Assembly: GCA_040755295.1 (NCBI GenBank)
Contig: JBFMBK010000010.1
Coordinates: forward strand, 42,313-106,312
Direction: 5' to 3'
Origin: Bacillota bacterium
GTDB lineage: Bacteria; Bacillota; Desulfotomaculia; Desulfotomaculales; Ammonificaceae
DNA length: 64,000 bases
Shown: positions 57,281 to 64,000 of the stretch, piece by piece
How positions within the stretch are numbered: position 1 is the stretch's first letter
Layout: every line of letters begins with the position of its first letter
Notes under the pieces: generated by a model
Told to the model about the DNA's origin: nothing
Database searches by the model: none
The model's input: only the letters and a program-made list of their open reading frames with translations
Made by a program: the position numbers and the translations under genes

Positions 57281-57310
57281 AAAAAAGCCCTTCCCGGTTA
57301 AGGGAAGAGC
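57281..57310 (-). terminator. Terminator of the YmaF-like gene
   Basis: On the minus strand CTTCCC/GGGAAG with flanking GC pairs is followed by seven T residues. Confidence 0.75.
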
Positions 57311-57333
57311 ATCTGTTACGTTGCCGGCATTTA

Positions 57334-57627
57334 CTAATAATTCGGCCCCGTTTCCCCCCGTTCGCGATGCGTGTGCGGCGGCCTTCCCGCCTTCGTGGTT
57401 TTTCCGTCGTAGCCGTGAATATGTCTGCCGGGCCCTAAGGGGATGCCCGGTCCAGTGAAGAAAAAGTACAGGTGGTCATGGCCTTCGTCGAAGGCGGTAA
57501 CCCCTTTCATCAGGTGTACATGATACAATCCGATTCCGATGTTTATTGTTGTCGTCCCGCTGTAACCATGGACATGTCCTTCATCGTAACTTGTGACGCC
57601 GGAATAATCGTGGACGTGAAACGGCAT
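57334..57627 (-). CDS. YmaF family protein
   Basis: The 97-residue protein is very rich in His and Gly in repeated blocks: HVHDYSGVTSYDEGHVHGYSG, HVHLMKGVTAFDEGHDHLY, GRHIHGYDGKTTKAG, HTHRERGETGPN. This matches YmaF-like proteins of unknown function; the repeated HxH motifs suggest metal binding. It is the only minus-strand gene right of the origin. Confidence 0.8.
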   Translation of the reverse strand: MPFHVHDYSGVTSYDEGHVHGYSGTTTINIGIGLYHVHLMKGVTAFDEGHDHLYFFFTGPGIPLGPGRHIHGYDGKTTKAGRPPHTHRERGETGPNY

Positions 57628-57698
57628 ATAATACCCCCCCCGAGGATCTTTATGGTACGATATGCCACACGCCCTTGAAACGTTCTAAAGCGCCTGTG

Positions 57699-57818
57699 AC
57701 CAGAGGACACGGAGATAATTGCGGATACCGTTTTAACCTTTTGGTTGAAGCTGTTTCGTTTCCTCCGTGCTCTCTGTGTCTCTGTGGTTATAACTGGGTC
57801 CGGCCTGTCCGGGTTAGG
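57699..57818. repeat. Family A repeat copy 8
   Basis: Degenerate left arm, then CTCCGTGCTCTCTGTGTCTC and the tail GGTCCGGCCTGTCCGGGTTA. The tail runs into AGGAGAG, the Shine-Dalgarno site of the next gene. Confidence 0.75.
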
Positions 57819-57826
57819 AGAGAAAA

Positions 57827-58276
57827 ATGAAATACACCCAAGCCAAGTACGGAAGGGTTTTTATCCTGCGGCTGGAGCACGGCGACCGCCTGCCGGACGT
57901 GATCGAAAAGTTCGCAAAGAGTCACGCGATTGAATCGGCGGCGGTGCTTTTTATCGCGGGCGCCGAGCGGGGCAGCAAGGTGGTCGTCGGCCCCGAGGAC
58001 GGGACGGCGGCCAAGCCGGTCCCCTCGGTGGCAAGCCTGCCGGGGGTGAGCGAAGCGGCGGGCGTCGGGACGATCTTCGCCAACGAGGCGGGGGCCCCGA
58101 AGCTTCACCTGCACGCCGCTTTCGGGCGGAAAGACAACACGGTCACCGGGTGTACCAGGGAAGGGGTCACGATCTGGCACATCGGCGAGGTGGTCATCCT
58201 GGAACTCACAGGCGCTTCGGCGAAGCGAAAGATCGACCCGAACACCGGGTTCGAGCTACTGGAAGTCGGGGAGTGA
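57827..58276 (+). CDS. PPC/DUF296 domain protein
   Basis: The 149-residue protein matches the PPC (DUF296) fold: RVFILRLEHGDRLPDVIEKFAKSHAI, then GVGTIFANEAGAPKLHLHAAFG with the paired His residues, and GEVVILELTG near the end. Members form trimers; bacterial roles are poorly known. The ATG follows AGGAGAG that comes from the repeat tail. Confidence 0.88.
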   Translation: MKYTQAKYGRVFILRLEHGDRLPDVIEKFAKSHAIESAAVLFIAGAERGSKVVVGPEDGTAAKPVPSVASLPGVSEAAGVGTIFANEAGAPKLHLHAAFGRKDNTVTGCTREGVTIWHIGEVVILELTGASAKRKIDPNTGFELLEVGE

Positions 58277-58376
58277 CGAAGGTTTTATCACCAAAACAAT
58301 GCAAAGCTTCCCCCTCCGGTTAACCCCGGCTTACCGGGAAAAATAAAAACTCTTGCCTATAAGGGGGAAACAAGGG

Positions 58377-58799
58377 ATGAGTCTGTACCTTTGTCACCTG
58401 TGTGCTATAAGGAAGGGTTATGTCAACAGTTTTTCACAGGACAGACTGCTTGGAACCACTTACCAAATGGATAAGTTTGCGAAGCATACACATGCCTCTA
58501 CAAATTACCAAGTAAATTCAGTTTTCACTGACCCAAGCACTGAAGCATATGGCCAGTATATTATTAGTGCTTCATGCTCCGGATCGTACGAAATCGACGA
58601 TAAAGGTCGTCAAAATATAATTTGGTTTGCCGGTAAACAAATAGGGGCTAGATATTTCAACGGATGTTTCGAGCTTCCCAACGATGCCGTTAAGGTCGTT
58701 TTATCCTCAGATCCTTATCGTATACACGCCTTCCCAGTAAGCTCTACCATATTATCTACCGCGTACTGTGAAGAATGCGGTAGCCCAATCCTTATTTAA
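58377..58799 (+). CDS. Hypothetical protein with split CxxC pairs
   Basis: The 140-residue product has CHLC near residue 6 and CEECGSPI at the C-terminus, suggesting a metal site formed by the two ends. The middle (YQMDKFAKHTHASTNYQVNS) resembles no family I know. It is AT-rich compared with the genes before it and starts ATG after GGGAAACAAGGG. It marks the left end of the compositionally distinct region. Confidence 0.6.
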   Translation: MSLYLCHLCAIRKGYVNSFSQDRLLGTTYQMDKFAKHTHASTNYQVNSVFTDPSTEAYGQYIISASCSGSYEIDDKGRQNIIWFAGKQIGARYFNGCFELPNDAVKVVLSSDPYRIHAFPVSSTILSTAYCEECGSPILI

Positions 58800-59299
58800 G
58801 GGTCTTATTTGTCCGCGGAATACCTGTAACCCCCAATCCTAAGCCTTATCGCTGCCGTTAGTCCGCCGGCGACACTGTGCTCCGAGCCGACGCGACATCG
58901 GCTTGCCGCGGAGCGAACCACGGCGCACGTATAGGCCTGACGCCGGCCTTTTCTTGTTGCCTGGTGGGGAACAAGCATTCTCTTATCTATTTTACATAAC
59001 GCCTTCCTTTAATTCGGCACGATGTGTGCGCCTGTTCGCTTAGCCGCGTCTTCACCGTGTCGGCGTAAGCGGCTCTACGGCTGAGGCCGCCTTGCGGAGC
59101 AAACGGCAGCGGGCCAAGTTTTATAATGCAAGGATTTTAGTTGGAAACAGCCACAATACCTTTGTTAAAAGGGATAAAATTTATATTATCCTTTGGAATA
59201 AACTGGTTTGCACATTGATTCCTCTCGATGTACAATATAACCAAATTTAGCTATCCGTGTAACATATTTTACTAAATGGCTTAAATATCAAAGGACAAA
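58800..59299. other. Spacer at the island edge with a GC-rich structured segment
   Basis: Near 58881-58917 GCTCCG-AGCCGA can pair with TCGGCT-CGGAGC, and a similar GC-rich, partly complementary segment lies near 59040-59110. The AT-rich remainder carries the promoter for the methyltransferase. No gene supported. Confidence 0.45.
59208..59236 (+). promoter_or_regulatory. Promoter of the methyltransferase/DGQHR operon
   Basis: TTGCAC (59208-59213), a 17-base spacer and TACAAT (59231-59236) lie about 65 bases before the methyltransferase start. Confidence 0.75.
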
Positions 59300-60133
59300 T
59301 TGCTTATACAAAGTACAATGGATAAAAATAGTCCGGAAGAAAAGACCCCTTTACTAAAATGGCCTGGTGGTAAACGAGGCATTCTTAAATGGCTTCTCCC
59401 TCTAATTCCTGATATTTTCGAGTCATATTATGAGCCATTTCTTGGTGGTGGTGCACTTTTTTTTGCGATATCACCATCCAAGGGAGTAGTTGCGGATAAT
59501 AATCCTGACCTTGTTAACTGCTATGTCCAAGTTCGCAATCACCCAGATGAAGTGATAGATTGCTTAACTAAACTTAAAAATACTAAGGAAGACTACTACA
59601 CAGCTAGAAAAGAGGTTCCTTTAGACGATATTGCAAAAGCGGCCAGAGTCATATATCTTATGTCCTTGTCATTTAACGGTATTTACAGGTTAAACCTAAA
59701 GGGTGAATTTAATGTACCTTATGGACATAAAACCCATTTACAACCTTGTAATCCAGAGAGAATACGCGCTGTTAGCGCGACCCTTATGAACGTTGACATT
59801 ATATGTGCTGATTTTGCTGAATCCGTTGCAAATGCAAAAAAGGGAGATTTGGTGTATCTTGATCCGCCATATACAGTTGCACATAGTAATAACGGATTTC
59901 TTAAATACAATTCAAAGATCTTTTCATGGAAGGATCAAGAGCGCTTAGCGACTGTTGCATCTAACCTTGCGGAGCGAGGATGCAAGGTCATCATTAGTAA
60001 TGCAAACCATTCATCAATATACCGACTCTACCCAGGTTTTAAAAAACAATTGGTCGAGCGGCCATCGGTAATTGCGGCTTCTAGTGAATTCCGTAAAAGA
60101 ATTACCGAGTGTATTTTTTATAATGAGGTGTAA
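59300..60133 (+). CDS. D12-class (Dam-like) N6-adenine DNA methyltransferase
   Basis: The 277-residue protein has LKWPGGKRG (about 19-27), YYEPFLGGGALFF (43-55) and the catalytic DPPYT (188-192), the motif set of the alpha-class D12/Dam adenine methyltransferases. The TTG start is five bases after AAAGGA; an ATG six codons later is an alternative. The next gene starts six bases after its stop, which indicates an operon with the DGQHR protein. Its recognition site cannot be told from sequence. It may protect host DNA or mark it for the partner genes. Confidence 0.92.
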   Translation: MLIQSTMDKNSPEEKTPLLKWPGGKRGILKWLLPLIPDIFESYYEPFLGGGALFFAISPSKGVVADNNPDLVNCYVQVRNHPDEVIDCLTKLKNTKEDYYTARKEVPLDDIAKAARVIYLMSLSFNGIYRLNLKGEFNVPYGHKTHLQPCNPERIRAVSATLMNVDIICADFAESVANAKKGDLVYLDPPYTVAHSNNGFLKYNSKIFSWKDQERLATVASNLAERGCKVIISNANHSSIYRLYPGFKKQLVERPSVIAASSEFRKRITECIFYNEV

Positions 60134-60138
60134 TTGAG

Positions 60139-62469
60139 ATGCTATTTGGTATTCAGCCGGTTGCAGAATTACGTGGCCTTGCCCGTGTTAGAGCGCGCGA
60201 TTACGAGACGAAAACGGTTCATCCGTTGTTGTCGGAGGAATATCAGGCAAAAGGTTGGGATACGGTGACAAAAGGTAAGTCTGTCCGTTTGAAACGGGTG
60301 AAAGCCCATAACGTTCGGCTTGAGGATCGTGTTTGGATGCTCTTATATAAAATGGGTTTCTCCGACCTTTCTGGACAAAACGGTGCTAGTTTATTAGTTA
60401 ATCCAAAGGAACCTGACGGTCCAAAATCCCAAATAGACGTAGTTGGAATTGACAATGAGATTGCCCTGGCTATCGAATGTAAATCTGCAGAAAAGTACAG
60501 CAAGAGGCCCCAGTTTCAGGAAGAGATTGGGAAGCATTCTCTAATTCGAAATAATTTCTCAAACGCAGTGAATTCCCAGTTTCCTTGTGAGTACAAGAGG
60601 CAAGTTGTATTAGCGATGTTTTTGGCTAATATTTCTTTGTCAGATAACAATAGAGATAGGGCCAGGGATGCAAACATAATCCTTTTTGACGAACAAGATC
60701 TAACTTACTATGAGAGGCTTATATCCCAGGTGGGTCCTGCTGCAAAATTCCAGTTCTTTTCTGATATGCTTCCAGATAAACCGATTCAAGGGTTGCGGAT
60801 TAGGGTTCCAGCCGTTAGAACCAAAATGGGTGGATTTAATTGCTACAGTTTTTGTATTTCACCGGAATATCTTTTGAAGATCTCCTTTGTTTCCCATCGT
60901 GCTAAAGGAAAAGCATCTGATGTAAACACTTATCAGAGAATGATGAAAAAGTCCAGACTAAAGACTATAGGGGAATATATTACAAATGATGGTATTTTTC
61001 CAACCAACATTGTAGTAAACATTGATAAAAAACGCCTACAATTCGAAAGGATTCATCAAGAAGGAGATCAATTTACCGATACAAACAGTGGTGTTTTGGG
61101 TTGGTTGGAAATACGCCCCACTTACAAATCTGCATGGATCATTGATGGTCAACACCGTCTTTTCGCCTACTCAGGTCACCCACGAGCTACAAGAAGTCTT
61201 CTCAGTGTTCTTGCGTTTGAGGGTCTATTATCAAGCAAGCAGGCTGAGTTATTTATAGATATTAATGCGAAGCAGAAGCGCGTTAAGCAGTCTTTGCTCC
61301 AAGAGCTTTACGCAGAACTTCATTGGGATGCTGAGGAATCAAAGATTAGAGTTCGGGCTATTGTTTCAAAAGCAATTCAGGATCTAGATCGCGATCCGGA
61401 GTCTCCGTTCTTTCACCGGATACAAACGGCCGATGATGAGAAAAGTTACACTCGCTGTATTACCCTGAATAGTATGTACAGTGCTATTGAAAAGAGAGGT
61501 TTTCATATAGCGAAAGAGAAGCATGGGCATGTGATTGATTATGGACCACTTTGGGCTGGTGATAATTATGCGACGTTACGACGCACCACGAATACACTTA
61601 AAAACTGGTTTAACTTTATCCGATATGAAGCAGAAGATTGGTGGGACAAGGGGTCGGGTGAAGGTGGTGGCCTAGCTATGAATGATGCCATTATTGCCTG
61701 TATAGACGTTCTAAGGAGTGTCTTCCAACACCTCGAAGGAACAGGACATAAACTTGTTCACTTAGATAATGATGATCTTATAGAATGCATTAGGTCTTAT
61801 GGAGAAGTTCTGGGGCGATACTTGGGTTCATTGACCGAGCTGGAAAGGAGTCAATTTAGAAGCCTTAGAGGTATTCAAGGACAAACAACAAGAAAAAGAC
61901 GGGCTGAGCAAGCGATAAGGAGCACTTTCCCAGAATTTAATCCACCTGGTCTTGACGATTTCTTGGCATCAGAGAAAGCTCAAACAAATTCAAAAGCTAA
62001 GGATATCGTTTCCAGAATAGAAATAATCCTTCAGAACTTGATAATGGAAGAACTCCGTCGTGAATATGGAGCAGATGAGGCACAGTGGTGGGTAATGGGA
62101 GTACCTAAATCTGTTCGTCTGAAAGTTACCGAGAAATATGAGAAAGACGATGGTAAACGCGGGGGCAAGGAATATTATTTTGACCTAATTGATTATAAGA
62201 AAATAGCTGTGGAGAACTGGGATATATTTGAGCCACTTCTTGCTAACGGCAAAAAAGGCAGTAAGGACAAGAGAACTGAATGGCTAGATTTTCTTAACGA
62301 GAAGCGCAACATTTTGTTTCACTCATCATCTGGTATTTCGATTTCTCTTGATGCGCTCAACCAATTACAAGAGTATGAAAAGTGGCTGAACAGACAAATC
62401 AATACCAGTAATAACATGACCGATTCTTATAACTCTGCTTCTTCTAGCCAGTTTCGTTTCTTAGGCTAA
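60139..62469 (+). CDS. Multi-domain DGQHR protein with PD-(D/E)xK-like and HEPN-like regions
   Basis: The 776-residue protein has an N-terminal region with SQIDVVGIDNEIALAIECKS (D100, E113-x-K115), a PD-(D/E)xK nuclease-like pattern. The central DGQHR box is SAWIIDGQHRLFAYSG (336-340), followed by FIDINAKQKRV, the DndB/DGQHR family hallmark. At the C-terminus NEKRNILFHSS carries R723-x4-H728, a HEPN-type RxxxxH motif within a helical stretch resembling HEPN_Swt1. The domain calls are by eye and the combination is unusual. It follows the methyltransferase at six bases (GAGGTG before ATG). Confidence 0.82.
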   Translation: MLFGIQPVAELRGLARVRARDYETKTVHPLLSEEYQAKGWDTVTKGKSVRLKRVKAHNVRLEDRVWMLLYKMGFSDLSGQNGASLLVNPKEPDGPKSQIDVVGIDNEIALAIECKSAEKYSKRPQFQEEIGKHSLIRNNFSNAVNSQFPCEYKRQVVLAMFLANISLSDNNRDRARDANIILFDEQDLTYYERLISQVGPAAKFQFFSDMLPDKPIQGLRIRVPAVRTKMGGFNCYSFCISPEYLLKISFVSHRAKGKASDVNTYQRMMKKSRLKTIGEYITNDGIFPTNIVVNIDKKRLQFERIHQEGDQFTDTNSGVLGWLEIRPTYKSAWIIDGQHRLFAYSGHPRATRSLLSVLAFEGLLSSKQAELFIDINAKQKRVKQSLLQELYAELHWDAEESKIRVRAIVSKAIQDLDRDPESPFFHRIQTADDEKSYTRCITLNSMYSAIEKRGFHIAKEKHGHVIDYGPLWAGDNYATLRRTTNTLKNWFNFIRYEAEDWWDKGSGEGGGLAMNDAIIACIDVLRSVFQHLEGTGHKLVHLDNDDLIECIRSYGEVLGRYLGSLTELERSQFRSLRGIQGQTTRKRRAEQAIRSTFPEFNPPGLDDFLASEKAQTNSKAKDIVSRIEIILQNLIMEELRREYGADEAQWWVMGVPKSVRLKVTEKYEKDDGKRGGKEYYFDLIDYKKIAVENWDIFEPLLANGKKGSKDKRTEWLDFLNEKRNILFHSSSGISISLDALNQLQEYEKWLNRQINTSNNMTDSYNSASSSQFRFLG

Positions 62470-62594
62470 CCGATGGTTCTTTATGTAAATCAAAAATGCT
62501 TTATATTCTTAAAAGCTTGGCAAAGTGGCAATCCCTTAAGCTTTATACTGTAGTTCAGTGGTTACAACTACGACCGGCTGGAGGCTAATCTGCT

Positions 62595-63647
62595 GTGGTT
62601 TTTGATTTTAGACAGATTATAGGTTCTGAAGATTCTAAACACGAAAATTTCTCTTGCCTTTGTAATCGCTTACTTTTAAAACTGTTTCATGATGCAAGGC
62701 CGGTCGAAGGAAAAGGTGGCGATGAGGGTGTTGACACGTTTATTGGTGAGTTTAATGGAGAATGTGAAGTCTTTCATCACAAGTATTTTATTGATAGAGT
62801 TGGTCCGACACAGCGCAAACAAATTGAAAAATCGCTTAAGACGGCTATCAACCATCATAAGATAACAAAATGGACCCTAATGCTTCCTGTGAATCTTAAT
62901 CCTTCAGAACTACGATGGTTTCGAAAACTCCAGTTAAAATATGCTTCACTCCAACTAGAGTGGTGGGGTAAGACCAAAATTCAAGAACTTATTGCTAGGT
63001 TCCCAGATCTCCTACGAGATTTCCAGCCAGGGCCATTGGTAGTTTTCATTCCTATAACTAATACTTCTATAGACGAGATAAAAGCATCTTTGGATGAAGC
63101 TCTTGGTGGTTCAAAGCCGCCACCACAGGACGTTCTTGCGACGGTTACTCAGGATTTGCTGCAGCGTGCTTGTCTAAAAGTCTTAATTTGGGGACCTGGA
63201 CCTTCTAGCGGAGAGTTATATAGAAAGCGTTGTGAACTCAGGGATCGTTTAAAAAACCTTGGACACCAAGCAGATTTTTCAGAAGATGTATGGAAACCCG
63301 ACTTACTATCCCGCAGCGGTCTTAATTTATTCATAGCTGAGTTCCTTCAAGCCAAATCTTACGACTATGTTGTATGCCTTATGGCCAGTCCCGGTTCTAT
63401 CGCTGAGGTCCATGATTTTGCAAGAGACAAGAGATTAGCTTGCAAAATGATGATCTGCGTCGATAGCATCCATAAAAGCGGCTATAGTGCTAAAGGGACT
63501 CTTAGGATCTTTGAAGGATTTAATGGTAAAATAGATTGGTTTAAGAGCGCTGATATTCAAAACTGCCACCTCTCAACCCGTGTATTAGAACAACTTCAGA
63601 AGGTGGCTGAGGCAAAACAATCAGAGCTTATTAAGGGGATAAGTTAA
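62595..63647 (+). CDS. Two-domain protein: nuclease-like and Rossmann-like sensor or effector
   Basis: The 350-residue protein starts with RPVEGKGGDEGVDTFIGEF and ECEVFHHKYF (D47 and K63), a restriction-endonuclease-like D...(H/Q/E)xK pattern, with His in place of the usual Glu or Gln. The C-terminal half reads KVLIWGPGPSSGELY (195-209), then YVVCLMASPGSIAEVHDFA (258-276), which resembles Rossmann-like nucleotide or TIR/SLOG-type folds with Glu271 possibly catalytic. Function not established. The GTG start is weakly placed after GGAGG. The next gene starts directly at its stop (TAAATG). Confidence 0.75.
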   Translation: MVFDFRQIIGSEDSKHENFSCLCNRLLLKLFHDARPVEGKGGDEGVDTFIGEFNGECEVFHHKYFIDRVGPTQRKQIEKSLKTAINHHKITKWTLMLPVNLNPSELRWFRKLQLKYASLQLEWWGKTKIQELIARFPDLLRDFQPGPLVVFIPITNTSIDEIKASLDEALGGSKPPPQDVLATVTQDLLQRACLKVLIWGPGPSSGELYRKRCELRDRLKNLGHQADFSEDVWKPDLLSRSGLNLFIAEFLQAKSYDYVVCLMASPGSIAEVHDFARDKRLACKMMICVDSIHKSGYSAKGTLRIFEGFNGKIDWFKSADIQNCHLSTRVLEQLQKVAEAKQSELIKGIS

Positions 63648-63890
63648 ATGAGTTCAACGGCGATGCTCAAAGACGCCAATAGGTTAGTGTCTGAAAGAGA
63701 AAATGTCTTGAGTGCGTTCACCGATCCATTAAGCCTTGTAATTCTGCATTTTCTATATAATCGAGACAACAAAAACTCTGTTGAGATTGCCGATGAACTT
63801 GGCTTGCCAATATATAAGGTAGAACAGGTTTTAGCAAAACTACAAAACCACGGATTGGTGCATTGTACAAAAGGTGTCAACAGCGCTTGA
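63648..63890 (+). CDS. Winged helix-turn-helix protein, truncated at its 3' end
   Basis: The 80-residue reading frame has a clear wHTH: LSLVILHFLYNRDNKNSVEIADELG, then KVEQVLAKLQNHGLVHCTKG (to about residue 76). The last four codons (VNSA) come from the sequence that begins TGTCAACAGCGC, which resembles an IS21 terminus. The intact gene probably continued with more coding sequence. It would be the regulator of the preceding genes. Confidence 0.72.
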   Translation: MSSTAMLKDANRLVSERENVLSAFTDPLSLVILHFLYNRDNKNSVEIADELGLPIYKVEQVLAKLQNHGLVHCTKGVNSA

Positions 63891-64000
63891 AAATTGACCC
63901 CTTTTGGCACTCGAAATTTGACCCCCAAGGTATACTTAAGGTACCTATGGATTGTTAGCCGACAGATCACTTCCTTCCAGAGGAATTACGTCCAACGCCT
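63876..64000. mobile_element. End of a probable IS21-family insertion element
   Basis: TGTCAACAGCGCTTGAAAATTGACCCC (63876 onward) and a second GAAATTTGACCCCC (63913) match the TG-starting terminal repeats with multiple GAAAA/TTGACCCC subrepeats seen in IS21-type elements. The rest of the element is beyond the window, so the transposase genes are not seen. Confidence 0.7.

Noticed and set aside
58860..59110. Integron attC-like sites at the island edge
   Set aside because: GC-rich inverted arms are present, but no clear paired core sites and no integrase nearby.

Overview
The window looks like the chromosomal replication-origin region of a spore-forming, anaerobic-type Firmicute. A Peptococcaceae/Desulfotomaculum-Pelotomaculum-like lineage fits best, but this is inferred from gene content, not from any search. 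Supporting features are the rpmH-rnpA-yidD-yidC-jag-mnmE-mnmG-rsmG-parA-parB block opposite dnaA-dnaN-recF-remB-gyrB-gyrA, the spore protein gene yyaC, the SCIFF peptide with its radical SAM maturase, DUF951, DUF4446 and UPF0180 genes, and sigma-A-like promoters. Nearly all genes left of about 26.7 kb are on the minus strand and nearly all to the right are on the plus strand. This is the leading-strand switch expected at oriC, where a head-to-head pair of DnaA boxes lies just before dnaA.

Left arm (1-26.7 kb, mostly minus strand): a TPR protein, a LysM-G5-M23 endopeptidase, scfB, scfA (a 45-residue peptide gene found by reading the sequence) following a CBS-CBS-ACT regulator gene, tRNA-Gly and tRNA-Glu, an FAD oxidoreductase with purA, intein-containing dnaB with rplI, rpsR-ssb-rpsF, small conserved genes, and the partition and tRNA-modification genes. 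Two parS sites sit at the parB 3' end and in the first codons of a LAGLIDADG-like ORF. The ribosomal protein gene rpmH is nested entirely inside an N-terminally extended rnpA, as in Thermus.

Right arm (26.7-58.3 kb, mostly plus strand): dnaA to gyrA, a universal stress protein, pdxST (pyridoxal phosphate synthesis), an aminotransferase-serA-serS group (serine synthesis and charging), a beta-propeller lipoprotein, an AbrB/Doc-like toxin-antitoxin pair whose Doc has lost its motif histidine, five tRNAs (three Ser, two Arg) around tadA, an AAA/DUF4143 ATPase under an operator-like palindrome, helD with two small unknown genes, typA, a zinc-ribbon protein, topB, a YmaF-like protein and a PPC/DUF296 protein.

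Accessory island (about 58.35-64 kb): visibly AT-richer, with one good promoter and four tightly spaced genes. They encode a D12-class adenine methyltransferase, a 776-residue protein combining a PD-(D/E)xK-like nuclease, a DGQHR (DndB-like) domain and a C-terminal HEPN-like RxxxxH motif, a second nuclease-like protein fused to a Rossmann-like domain, and a winged-helix protein cut short by what looks like the end of an IS21-family element. This is the best candidate here for an undescribed defence system.

Intergenic DNA is unusually repeat-rich. At least eight copies or fragments of a CACAGAG-arm palindromic element, a second purine-rich family that fills tRNA spacers, and a CGCCAAGACGCC family account for most gaps.
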